Of a stretch of 64,000 nt of DNA, positions 1 to 12,560 are shown piece after piece. How positions within the stretch are numbered: position 1 is the first letter of the stretch; each line of letters opens with the position of its first letter. The notes below the pieces were generated by a model. That model was not told the DNA's origin. It saw nothing but the letters and a program-made list of their open reading frames with translations, and searched no databases. The DNA is from Opisthocomus hoazin (lineage: Eukaryota > Chordata > Aves > Opisthocomiformes > Opisthocomidae): the NCBI RefSeq assembly GCF_030867145.1, contig NC_134416.1, positions 94,527,183 to 94,591,182 on the forward strand, given 5' to 3'. The translations under genes and the position numbers were made by a program.

Positions 1-2071
1 AGCTTCAAGCCCTCACTGCTGCTAAATCTGGTCATTCTCAAGAATCAAGTGATTTAGCAACAGAATTATTTAAACCTGAGAAAACTACAAAAAAGCTGGA
101 TTTGTACAGGAGACTGGGACTACTTGTGGGAGAGTTTACCTTCTTTTCCCTTCCCTTCTCTCCTAGACTGCATTGCTAAATCTTATCCAGTTCAGAAGTG
201 CAAAGTAATTTGCCCTGTGAGAGCCAGCAGCAGGCAAAGTTAGCACAGCCCGTAGGGAGTTCAACAATGAACAAGAGCGTGCATGGGAGGGGATGAAAGG
301 AAGCCTGGGGAGAAACTCAGAGGGAAAGACAGTCTGGAAAGTATTTTAGAGATTTTGCTTTGATGACCTCCTGTTTGCTGCCCAGCCAGCAGAGCTTGTG
401 AAATTCCACACAGCAAGGGCATCGCAGGACCCACAAACAGACCCACTCTGCCACTGACATTTCCCAACTGGTGTTGCCATGTTTAGGTGTTGAAACAAAT
501 AGCTAAAAAAGCCTTTTAAACAGTCCTTGCTAGGAATATAGAGAAAAAGCTTAAAATGTAATAGACCCTTGAAAGACATAGATGTCCCCTTGAAACTGAA
601 TAGGCTAAAGCCACACTAAATAGGCAGTGGAGTAACAGGAGAGATGTCTGCTTGCCTTGTGCAGAACACTTTTGATTTACATTTGTGAAAAAAAAATATC
701 AAAAGATCTCTTCCGTAAGACAGTGTTTCTCCTATATCAAATTCATGATCATACACAAGTTCTTGTCAGCAAATCATTCACGATCTTCTCAGATAACTTA
801 ATTTCTCAAACTGGAGTTAGATAAAATTTCTTCTCTTGTAGGCTTGCCACCTGTTAGTACTATCTAACCCAAAGGTTAGAATCTTCTCGCTGCATCTACT
901 TAATGCATTATTCAATATAATTTTCATATATCTATTCATTAATCTGTTCTTATTTATATTGATTTATTTATTATATGATTTGTCTATTCCATTTTTTATA
1001 AGATTCATTACTTCTCTGCTATTTACTGTGTGAAAACTTGCCTTTGTGAATGCAAGGATATGCTTCTCTGTATATTCTTCGTTCTCACTCCAGCTTTGGG
1101 AGTCAAAACATTTCAGTCCATAAGCTTTTGCAATAAAAAAAAACCCACAAAAAAACCTCTTGTGTCCTTCCACTCCACATTTCAACCGAACTGCAATATA
1201 GGTGTCAAGGATCCATACTTCCATGCATGGCCTCACTGGCACAGGGTGAGGGGGCAGATTGTCTGTGGACAGAGTAGAACATCAAAGTGAAATAGGCAGC
1301 TTGGAAAAACAGATCAGCCAGAGGATATGGGTGGAATGTCTTCAGGGACAGTGACAATCCTGTGGGTCTGACCAGGGCTCCATATGAAGGAAGCCCCAGC
1401 TGCAGTCACTCCAGAACAGTTTACAGGCTTTGATCCATGCTGCCCTCGAGGAAACTGATTGCAGGGCACGGTCCATACCTCAGGAAATAGCCAAAGTTGT
1501 CAGGTGTTTCTCTGAGATGCCACTGCCATTAGCTAGTAAGCCAAGTGAGGGCCAAATTTGGGTCACTACTGAGTAGAGCATGCCTGGGTGCTCTGCGCCT
1601 ACCTCTGTTACCTTCCAGAAGTGCCATTTGCCCTTTGCAGGGTGGCAACTTGGGGGGAGACCACCAGGGCTCCGGCCAAGGTGCACTCACCATCTGGCTG
1701 TGCTGTAATGAAGGTAGCAGGCAGGGTCCTTTTCGAAACTGTTCTTTCCTCCACTATTCTTCTTGTGCTTGATCCCTGCTAGAGGTCCTGTTTCCAGGCT
1801 GTCAATGTGTGAGAAACCCTAATTCCCTGAAAGAGTCTCTAATTACAATAGCAAGAAATTCACATCCTTTCCACCATCAGGAGATGCTTTCTAACTTCCC
1901 GAGGAACTGAGGAGGAGCTAGCCTATGGAGATACACTGTCTTCATCTAGGCAACGTTGTTCTGGTTCTTCAACCAAAATGATTGATATATTTGGTCCAGA
2001 AAAGTACTGCATACATGTCAAGAGCCAAAAGACAGTGTATAACAGAGATGGTGGATGGTGCTATGATGACA
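1..2071. other. intergenic or intronic sequence, nothing assigned
   Basis: AT-rich at 700-1200, with short spurious frames only. No exon-like frame with splice sites and no repeat I could name. Confidence 0.5.
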
Positions 2072-2490
2072 AAGTCACAGAGGTGTTTAGGCTGGAAGGG
2101 ACTTCTTGAGATTATCTAATCCAATTTTCCTGCTCAAGCAGCGGCAGCTGAAGCAGGATATCTAGGAAAGTGTCTAGTCAGGTGTTTAATATCTCCTCAG
2201 GTGGAGATTCGACCACATTTCTGGACAACCTATCACACTGTTTGATCGCTCTCACAGTAAAAAGAAAACAAAAAAGTGTTTTCTTGTGCTTATATGGAAT
2301 TCCTTGTGTTTCAATTTGTGCACATGGCCTCATCCTGTCAACGAGCACTGCTGAGAAGAGTCTGGCTCCCTTTTCTTCATTCCCTCTCATCAGGTATTTA
2401 TATACACCAATAAGATCCCATCTGAGCCTTCTCTTTTCCAAGCTGAAGATTTTCAGCTGTCTCAGCCTCTCCTCATGTCAAAGATGCTCC
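2072..2490 (-). mobile_element. degenerate CR1 LINE 3' fragment
   Basis: The plus strand reads as the reverse of a CR1 3' end: an AGGCTGGAAGGGACTTCT-like start, then remnants of the RT C-terminal region. Minus-strand translation over 2441-2178 shows KRRLRWDLIGVYKYL and VVESPPEEI, both typical CR1 phrases. It is more diverged than the copies at 20 and 43 kb. Confidence 0.75.
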
Positions 2491-5329
2491 ATTAAAAATG
2501 ACCTTGAGCATACAGCATGTAAGGTCATGTCTGACCTTCTACAGAGCCTTAACCCAAACCAAACAACCAACAACATTTGGGGCACCTTTTACAAAAAGCC
2601 ATGCAGGCTTGATCCAAAGACAAACGTTGGTCAACTATAAAAGCCAATGTTACATATTTATATGATATCCTAATCAGAATTTATCTAACCTGCTGCTGAA
2701 GTTTCTCAACTACGAAAAAGAGTTTTTTAGTGCCTGATATATTTCTCCTCAGTCTTGCAGGGTTAATATGCACTGTGGTCAGAGGTATGACCACAGCCTA
2801 TGAGAACATATTTTAAACTGCTTAGACGGAGTAAAACCAGTAGGGTACAGCCTGAAACTCGGGCTACGTGTTTAACCAACACTTAGCTTCACAAACTGTC
2901 TGGCACAGTGTGCTTCTCTAGTGCCCACATCAGTTGTAGCTTACAAACAGACAGGATGCTTCCAGAAATTGTAGTCACATTTTGAATTTTGAATAAACAT
3001 CTCCATGCATTCTGATTAGGACACGTCTAATTCTTCTTATTGGTTAAACACCTTTGAACCACCTTCTGTGCAATTGTCAAGCCAAGGCCTTTTGTCCAGC
3101 TCCCAGATTCATTTTACGGGTCTTTTCTGAAACCTCATCATTTTTTCTGCCCCCCGTGTTAAAACACCAACTGCTCCTTGGGGAATGTGTCCTGTGACAC
3201 ATTTAGCTGTAACAATCCTCTGCCTCATGCTGTGGCTCCAAGGCGTCTTTTTGCAGGAACCGCACACTGAGAAGCTGCATTACCTTATATATGTAACTCC
3301 AGAGTTTTTCCAAATTACTGGGGTTTTTTTGGGAAAAACTCCACTTCCTCTCCACGTCCCTTTCTGGGTGTTCCCTGTCTTGTTTATACCTGAATACTTT
3401 TACACTGCCTTTAATAAAGCACGTTTTGCTAAAATGGACTTAGTGTATCAAGTAATTCAGATCACTTGGTGTCTCTTGTTATCAAACCACTGCATGAATT
3501 TCTGTCTAGGGCCTGTGAAGGACTCTAACAGCAGGAGTTTCCCATCAACCTCTAAATCGTTGGTGGGAGTTTGGAGCAGTTCTCAGCCCAATAGTGTTTC
3601 GTACAGTGCCTGCCAGCAACGTCCCATTCACCGATCGTTCTCTGCAAGCTGTCTGTACAATTTCATCTTAGCATTGGTCAAAATCAATATGCCACACATT
3701 TTTAGTGGATTTAAAAATAAGTCCTGTACAGTGGAAGTAATTTTATTGGTGTCATCACCCTACAAAATTAATTTTGTTAATTCCTGACTCCGTTATAATA
3801 CATGTGGTTTTGTCAATGGTCTAGAAGAAAGCACTGAAATAATTCAGAAAATGTTTGCACGTGAGACAAAATGGCTTTTGGTAGATAATACGTCACTTGA
3901 CAAAACTAGTGCGTGCACATACACACATACAAAAGTGTTTCAAATGGCGAAAAAAGGCAGGCCTTTCATCTGGCATGGAGTAATAGAAAAAAGAATAAAA
4001 TGTCATATTCATTGAACAAATCCAAGTTCTTCACGCTGCTTTGTAGATAAAATGGGCGCTGTGTAAACCCAGAAACGTAGATCCAGTATAGCCTTACTTC
4101 CTTTGCAGTCCTTAATATGTAGGATGAGACAGAATTGCACTAGAAATAATCTACTGTGATACAGATACACATCTTAACAATACAGATTCAAGTCTAAGAG
4201 AAGAACAGTACAAGGGTTACTGATGTTGCAGATTCCACTTTTGCATTCACTCTGCTAAAGAGAATGCCCAGAAAGCATCAGATGCAGGAACCATCAGCAG
4301 TGAGAAACCAGAATTTTCTAGATGCTGAGTTAAGAAAATAGGCTTCACTGTAAACAAAAAAATAGGTATAGCCATTCAGCTTTATACAGACTAAGACAGA
4401 TTATAACAAAAGAAGAGATCTGAGATGATGTACCTCTTACAGTGAATTCTAGTTTCTCCAGAGGTTCGTACACACAGAAGCCCTGAGACAGTCGAAATTT
4501 AATCTCTGAAAATAAGCTGAGTTAGGAAAGCTGTATTTCTGAGGAGCTGGCCACCTGCTAATGACTTCTGCCCTAGAATTGAGACTATCATGCACCAGTG
4601 AATTTTGTATTTTTATTAGAAATGCATTCCTTCCATTGGCTCTACTTTGCATTCTTCTTTATCTACTTTTTTATGATGATTTTTGGAATGTTAAACATAT
4701 ACTGATATGAAAGCCTGGTTTCTCTTGGGCAAATTTCCCGAACTGTTCTGGAAGCCAGCTGCTGGGTCAACAGAATTAGCTATGGGATGTTTTCTATATT
4801 TTTAACGGTATCAGTGCGACCACAGTTCAGCAAGCTCGTGCTGATGTCCTAAGTTTGAGGGAAAAAGGACCAGAAAAGAACCATGTGAATGACAACAGGG
4901 CTGACAATTACAGGGGAAACTTCCAGCAGTCTTTTTAGCTTATCAACAGAAAGCAAAGAAGTGACTCTACCAGCTGTATGTACCTTTGTGGGTACTAGAA
5001 TTTCACTAAAGACGCTCTCCAAATTAAGTGAAAGCATTATAATAAAAACAATTGCTAAAATGAGACAATTTCAGACCTCGGTTGCAGTGCAGATTTTGTG
5101 AAGAAGGATGTTTACCCCTAGAGATCTCATCAAACAGTATGGCAGAATATCCTTCCATCTCTGGAACTTTTAACTCAAGAATGGTGCTTTTTTCCCCTAG
5201 AAGGTCCACTCTAGTGCAAACCACGTTTAACACAGGCAAGGGATCAGAACAGATCATTGCAGTGGTTGTTTCTGGCCTTATGTCTGATAGATTTATGAGC
5301 TTTTTTCTAAAACTGCTCAGCAGGCTAGA
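2491..5329. other. unassigned sequence with one 200-codon open frame
   Basis: Contains an ATG-started open frame at 3185-3787 with a hydrophobic N-terminus (see findings) and, at 4889-5434, overlapping open frames on both strands. Neither resembles a known family to me. No splice signals tie them to a gene. Confidence 0.4.
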
Positions 5330-6130
5330 GCTTAACCTCGCTGCGGAGAACTGCATGGCCGTCCCCTTACACCTCGCAGCCTCCCCAGAGGAGAGAGCCC
5401 CGTAAGCCTCTCCCCAGCAAGCAGGATAGCACAACCTCCGCGCCGCAGCCTCCTCAGGCAGAAACCGTCAGGAGTCTCGCACGGACCAAGCCACATCACA
5501 CCCTTCTCCCGATCAATCAGCCGGTACAGCGGCACTATCCCACCAGGCACAGCAGGGCACCCAGCAACCTTCTGGGGCAGAACCACCCAATGTGCTCGCC
5601 ATCAACCAGGTGCGAGAAATGGATGCACTCCACGTTGTGCCGACACGCGACGCCGGAGTCCCCAAAACCGGTCTGTGAGGGGTGGGTGCCCTTTTACGTG
5701 CCTGTCTGGTCTCCTTCACCCAGCCAGGGCTGAAACTCCTCTTCCCACTCTCCCTCCCCGATCGAACCAAGCCTCTCACCTTCTCCAGGGGCACAGCACT
5801 GCCGGCCAGCCGGGACTGCCTCGCTTCCCCAGCTGCAGCCTCCACGCTGGGCTCAGCCTGTGCTGAGCAGCTGGAGGGGGCTGCCAGGCGTTACGGGGCT
5901 CAGCGTGACGCTCCGCCCCTGCCCATGCCTCTGGTCCTGGGGTCACGCTGCCGCTCTGCTGAAGGTGACCTCTGGGAGGGAGAACAGAGGGGGAACGCGG
6001 GGAGCAAGGGGGCTATCCATCTGTCCCATTCACAGAGGAGGAGGTGTTGCAGGGGTCGGGTGGGGTGGTTGTTTCTGCTCTGGCCACACCATCGTAAGCC
6101 CCAGGGACCCTTTGGCAGGCCCACCCTTTT
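5330..6130. other. GC-rich block without a supported gene
   Basis: The base composition rises clearly against the AT-rich flank, with scattered CpG (for example around 5430-5450 and 5640-5655). Many overlapping open frames occur on both strands, as expected in GC-rich DNA. It could be a promoter-type island or an old repeat; no splice-linked coding exon was recognised. Confidence 0.4.
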
Positions 6131-9100
6131 CAGCTCTTCCCTCCAGCTTGGGATCCTGTTACAGCCAAGCGAGCAAAGCAGCTCCCTGGGCTGGTGCATG
6201 GTCCTGGATCTGGGGTTGCGCCGAGTATGGCCGTGATGGCAGGGCTGGAAACGGCCATGGGCTGCCAACGCTTGCTCTTGGCCACCAAAGGGGCCAAAGA
6301 CGCATCAGTCACAATTGCGCGTGTCAGTGAGCATCAGAGACCAGGCACAAACCTTAACTGGTTCAAGGTCCCTTGATGGGGCCAGGTGGGTCAGACTCCT
6401 CACATATACTAGTGCTACAGAGCATTAGGGTCAAGATGAAAATATGAACGGTAACTACAATGAGTTGCAGGCGTTTCATCTGTTCTTCAGTACCTCTACC
6501 CAGACTATATTCCTGCACGGGAGTCCCCTTTCTTCCACCTGAGCACAGAGAGGAAAGCAACTCCCGGGGACACTGACATAACGCAGGTCCTAGACCTTGG
6601 CGGTGAAGCACAGGGGTTTGCTTGCAAGGAGGTGGATCAGTTTCTATATTGGAAGCAGTGATGCATGCAGCTGTGACACTCCTGTGTCACTGGCTTCCCT
6701 GTTCCCGAGAGCTGGAGCCATGCAGGGGGCCTGCATGGCTTAAGCACCTGATGAGCCTCTGTACTCCCTCCACAGGCACAGTATGGTGAGGAAGACTGAG
6801 AGAGGGCAGAGGTGAAAGACACTCTAACAGAGGAGAGCAGAGCAGCCCCACAACCGTAAGTACTCCAAGTCTCCACGAGGAGACTGAACAGGAGTTCAGT
6901 CTGAAGGACTGAACCTTCCTGCCTGCTCTCTGAAGGGAGGGGAATTGCACTAAGGTCTTGTCACTCTGTGCCCTGCCCCACATTGGGGCAATAAGGGGAG
7001 ATGTACTGGACTGCCATCACAAACCTGGGAAGAGCCAGCCTGCTGCCGCTCAGAGATGGTGCCGATCAGAGGGCGAGAGGAGCCACAGTCAGGCTCCTGG
7101 CTGTCCCTGTGCTTCTGGATCAGAGGTGGGGAGTGAGGCTGTGGTGCTGACGACCTAAAGGTCTTGTGCCATCCAAGGCTGCCCCTTCACACTCGTTGCT
7201 GAAGTATGCTCCAGTGACTGGGGAAGGCCACCAATGTGTAAAGTCCCTACAAGCAGGAACATTACAGCTGGAGGCAGTGAGCGTGTATAGGAGAAACCAG
7301 TATCGAAGGATTCAGCACTGGGGTAAAAGGTGTAGTGTAACCACTGCTCTCAGGAACGAGGCCCCTGTATTATCCGGTGTTCTGAGGGACAGAATGGGTG
7401 AGACTGTTGCCTCTACTAGAGACTCAAGTCAGAAGTCAAAATGATAGTTGTCCCTGGGCACTTGCTTGCCGTCACAGTTACAAGGCAATGCTGGGAGAGG
7501 AGCCCGGGTTCCCTGACTCCCAGCCTGTCGTCCTCTACTCCAGTGACTGACTCAAACCTGCTTCCATATCTAGGAATGAGATACATTAGTCTTCCTGATT
7601 TTCCAGCTAATTTTTTAAGAGACAGATTCCCGGTGTTTTCCATTCCTGCTGAGAGTGGGACCTGCTGAGTGGTTTGGCTCAGAGAAGGCACCTCTTTCAT
7701 AGCCTCACCTGCAGCGCACCAACAAGTAATCGATTTGGCTGAGGGCTTGACCCCTACCTGCACTTCATCTGACACTACATCTGCAGGGCTTGTCATGCAT
7801 TCCCACGACACAGGGGAAATGTCACGTACTGCGTATCACATGTGCGTCAGACTCCCTGCTCTCTGTTCCCTGAGGACCGGGCACACAGCAGATGTTGGAG
7901 GCCCTATGGCTTGCTGTTCTACTAACGAAGTCATCATTTGTGCATTTCAAGATCTCTGTAATGTAACATCTACATCTGTCTCACCCATGCTGCACAGATT
8001 CTGTGCTGCTGGCAACCGAGATATTGGCCAAAGTCAACACTGGCAGAGCTGGAAATATGATGTAACCGAGATTGCCTTTGTCTTTTGGAAAGTTCATCCC
8101 AGGCTGTGGACTCGAGAACAATTTGCCTTCAGCGCTGTGAGCAGACCCACAAAGAATCCTGCAGTAAGTCAAGGTTGGTTGTGGATTTCTACACATTCAT
8201 CAGGCAAACTTTGTAGGCAACCATTGGAGGTGAACGGAAGAAGAAAAGCAGAAGTGGAAGAGGAGAGGAACTACAAGTGGGTATTAGTGGCACTTCTGAT
8301 CAGATTGCCAGTATTGTCCACGTCAAATACTCCTTTCAGATGCATGTTTATGCTTTGCAACACACACAGGCATGGTAAATATCCTGTCCCTTGCATGCCT
8401 GGCTCAGAATAGGTGACACACAGAGAAATAATGGAACGTAAACATGCCCAAGAGCCACACACGGCAGCTAGTGTCACAAGTCATAGCAGTGACAACTGCA
8501 TGAGGAACAGCTGGACTAAAGCAGCTGCAGTGAAGGAACCTAGTCAAGAAGGGCCAGATGTTTAGTTGCAGCTGGAACACTGCCCCTTCCACCAGGCTCC
8601 AGCGAGTACCCAAAGAGCCACGGAAGGGGCTGGCTGTTCCAACACACGATTAGCAGGACACTCAGTTTCTCAAGTGTTGGCCTTAGTGTGAACCCGTTTT
8701 CACAGCATCCCTGGCTCTGGTGATTTCCACAGGAGGTAAATTCGGTGAGGAGGCCTGTACTCCTGTTTCAGAGTTTCCCAACCCTACATGGCTCTTCAGT
8801 TTCCATTCTGTACTATCAGAGGCACCAACAGCATCTAGAATGATGGAAGATTTGATGCTGTTTGAACCAAAGAGAGCACTCTTTGGTAGTATGGAGGCTT
8901 ATGAGCAGGGATACATGTGACAGAAAGCTGCTGAAATAAGTACATCAAGCTCCCTTACCAGGACCTCCTTTACCAGGACCTAAAATGGCACTGCTCTTTT
9001 AATATTGTAGTCTATGGCAATACTCAGGTTGTCTATATATATTCAAACTGACCATAAGCATTTACCCAGAACATCACTGATAGCAGCTTTTCAGTCATGA

Positions 9101-11299
9101 TCCCGTGATTTCCAGCGCTCAGTTTTGCTCAGCCCTTTTCAGAACCAGCTTTGTGCCTGATGCTGGGGTGGGAATAGCTCTCTGACTTTCCCCATTGCCT
9201 TCTGACTTCTTCTGTTAATAATTCTGTGAGCTGCCAACACTTTCCTCCCCTCCAGCCTCAGCAGGCAGGGAAGCAAGCCAATCTGCAGGGTGCTACAGGG
9301 TGGGGGCTGCCTCCTGGACAGAGAGCTGGGGCCCTGAGCTCTCCCCAGCACAGACAGGGTGCTCAGAGGAGTCCACCAGCTGCACAGACCATTTGTGCTC
9401 TGAGGTCATTCGGAGCTACCCCATCGCTGAGGAATCTGCTGGCTGCCTTCCTGACAGAGTCAGACAATGTCCCACCTCGCCTGCCAGTTAACACAACGTG
9501 CTCATGCTGAGCTCAGGCCCTGCTCCCCAGAGGTGCTTCTCAACCGTGCTCCCCAGCTTCAGCAGAGCTCCTCATGCCTGAGACCTCTGGTCACCCGCTG
9601 ACCACCGTATCTGTCCCAAATCACTCTGCCCAGTCCCCTTTCAGCCTCCTCCCTTCACGTTGCTGTTGGGTGCAGAGTGGTTGCAGGAGGCAGTGCTACT
9701 CCACTGGGATCAATGAGCACGGATCCCAGTGCTGCAGAGCAATGCTGGGGCGGTGCCTGTCCACCCCAGCACAGGGACAGAGACTCACAACAACTCTATT
9801 TTTAAACTTTTCTGTTGTGATCACTCTCAGCCTGTAACTCCAGGGCTTAAACCAATATACAATATCCAGTATCCATGATGCACATCAGCCTTCTCCATGA
9901 AGCTCAATGACTTCTTTGTCACCACAGGTACAGCTAGGGACTGTCTGTGTGGCAGTTCATCTTGCAGCACCCACCCTAGCCTAGTGAGATGTTGCCACCG
10001 CAGCAGGCTGTGTTGGCTGGGGCTCTGGATGGCTTGGAGACAGATCCTGGGAAAGGAAGAATTGTGGTGGGGCTTTGCATGGTGTGTCATCAGCGAGCAC
10101 CTGCTATCTGACAGGTCTGGGTGGCTGGGAGACTGGAAGCGCTCATGGGTGCACATTTGGGGCACAGAAGTCAGCTTAGCTCTGGTGCTGGCCGGGGACA
10201 TTGCAACACCATGGTGCCAGGAGGCCTCTCTCAAGGCCAGTTTGTGCTTCCCAGCACCCACCCCAGGGCTGCTTCAGCCAAGGTCATTCCTGGAAAAAAG
10301 TTTTGTTCAATTTTTTCTGGAAGACATCCAGTGATATGGGTTCCTGGCTGCCTGCAACACTGCCTTCTTCTCTAAACAGAAGACGACAGAGGAGAGAAGC
10401 TGTTACAGCTATAGTAAATAAGTATAATAAAACCCTGAGTGGAATAAATAAAATGAAAATAAACTACTGCTCACTGTCTGTTCAAAAGACAAGACACAAG
10501 AACTAGAGACAGGTCCAGAACAAACACAAGGCTTCCTCACACAGCTTCCCTTCAGCCATGGACACCTTGCCTCAGGAGGACGTGGGTAATAAACATTTCT
10601 GCCGTTTCATAAAATAACTGGATGGAGACGCTGCAGAGGAAAAGCACAATTAAATACAAAGATTCAACATCTGTCTCAGACTGCTGGAGGCTAGGAGAAT
10701 GTTTTGGGGATTTACTAAATACTTCCTTGCTCTTGCATCTCTCACAAGGAATTTGCCACTGGACAGTCTCACAGCCAGAATTTAGCATTAAACGGTGTTT
10801 TATTCTGATCTTGTTCAGCTGTTCTCATTCATTCCACCAAAAAAAATGCTGTGGTAGCATGAATATGCTGCAGCACCCCTTGGGCAAAGCTAGCAAGGCA
10901 ATAAGCTTCATGGCCCTACTCTGCAACCACTTCTCCCAAAACAACCCCATAGCTGCTGTTTAAATAGCTGGTGAGAGCTTGTCTGTCCCGGGCAAGCTTG
11001 TCACCAGATTGTCTGTCCTGGGCTAGCTTGTCACCATTGCAGCCTCTCCCTGCTAGGGTGACAGTTTTCAGATGGGTCGAGGAGGTAAGGTGGGAGGGAG
11101 TTTGCCTTGTGGGTGCAACAGATTCCTCACAGGACAGAGGGTTTCCAGAGAAGGAGTGGATGCCAGCCCTAAGCAGTAGCATGCTGGATTGTTTTTCCTT
11201 TCTCTTCAAGGGCCACCTGTGAGTGCACTGCCATGGGATGGTATCAGAGGAGTGGGCAGCAAGCCAGCCTTTCAAAAAACAGTTCTTTGATAACTGAGG
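6131..11299. other. unassigned sequence
   Basis: Moderately GC-rich. It includes a 744-nt open stretch (7669-8412) that starts at GTG, not ATG, and has no recognisable domain. No gene or named repeat can be supported apart from the small tandem repeat at 10979. Confidence 0.45.
10979..11038. repeat. two tandem 30-bp units
   Basis: Two adjacent 30-bp units (10979-11008 and 11009-11038), both starting TTGTCTGTCC and containing AGCTTGTCACCA, differ at four or so positions. No function is evident. Confidence 0.85.
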
Positions 11300-12560
11300 G
11301 AAGCTCTCAACGTCGTGTTGCAGAATTTGCTGAAAGACAGATCTGCATTCACCTTATCCACTACCTTTAAGATTTCATAAACCTCACTGATAATTTCTGT
11401 CAGCCTTCCTGTCTCCAAACTGAAGAGCTTCGGCCTTTTCCGTAGTTCCTCACAAAGCAACTATTCCATCCCTTTGATTGCTGTAGTTGCCCTTCCCTGT
11501 ACCTGTTCAAACTCCGCCACGTTTTTCCTGAGACGAGAACAGCCCCCATGGCTCAAGATCAGGATGCATGGAGGTTTTATATCGTGCTAAAATGGCACCC
11601 TCTCTCTAACTCTAAATACTCCTGCCAAAGATGCCCAGCATTTATTTTGGCTGCTGCTGTATAAGCCCATTGTATAGGATAATAAATGACAACTCCAGGA
11701 TCTCCTTCCTGACCTGCAGCTGCAGATCTGAGCTCTGAGTTCAACAATCATGTAGGAATGTGCTAGATTATTTTCCCAAAACGTATGACTTTACAAGTGT
11801 CTGTGTTGAAGCTCACCTGACACTTTTCTGCTCAACCACTCTAATTTTGTGGGTTGAAGTTCCCTGCCATCAGAATAGTAATTGACCACCCAAGGAAAGT
11901 CAGTATCATCCTCAAACTTGGGGATTTCACGGATCAGTCACTTCTCCAGGTCATCCATTAAGATGCTGAACAAAATTAGTCCTAGGAGCAATCCCTGGGC
12001 TATCCTTACTGCTTATTCTTCTCCCTGAGAAGCATCCCATGCACCCTATGCTTTGCTTCTTGTCCTTTACACAGCTTTCATTCCGTAAAAGAACCTTTGC
12101 TCCAACTCTGAAGCAACTTAGTTCCTTTCGTAACTTCTGGTGAAGAACCTGTCAATGGCTTTTTAGAAGTCCAAATGTATTATGTCTCCTGGATCCCCTC
12201 CATCCACATGTTTATTGAGACCCTCACAGAGCCCAGCACAGAAATGATGCAGGATTTCCCTTTACAGAAGCCGCACTGACTCTTTCTCAACAGACTGTTA
12301 TTCACGTGCTCATCAGTCTTACTCTTCATTATAGACACCACTCTTTTACCACAGATGGAAGTCAGACTCACCAGCCATTTCTTATAGTGAGGGGGTTACA
12401 CTGGCAATCCACCAGTGCTCTGGCACAGAGACATTAATGACAGGTTATACAGCCGGGCCAGAAGTTTGCAGTTCCACATTTGAATTCCTTCAGGACTTTC
12501 AGTCAAATGTCATGCAGTCCTAGTGACTTATTAACACTGAAAGTATCTGTCTGGTCTTAC
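11300..12560 (-). mobile_element. old L3/CR1-like LINE fragment
   Basis: Read on the minus strand, this stretch resembles the ancient L3/CR1 group. There are recurrent phrases such as the segment around 12140-12190 (CTGTCAATGGCTTTTTAGAAG), the fast-decayed RT around 11930-12000, and a 3' part around 11400-11500. No open frame survives. The assignment is from remembered consensus phrases, so ends and family are approximate. Confidence 0.5.

Noticed and set aside
7669-8412. Longest open frame in the window, 247 codons
   Set aside because: It begins with GTG just after a stop, has no recognisable domain and no splice-linked neighbours, and no bird gene I know fits. Treated as chance.
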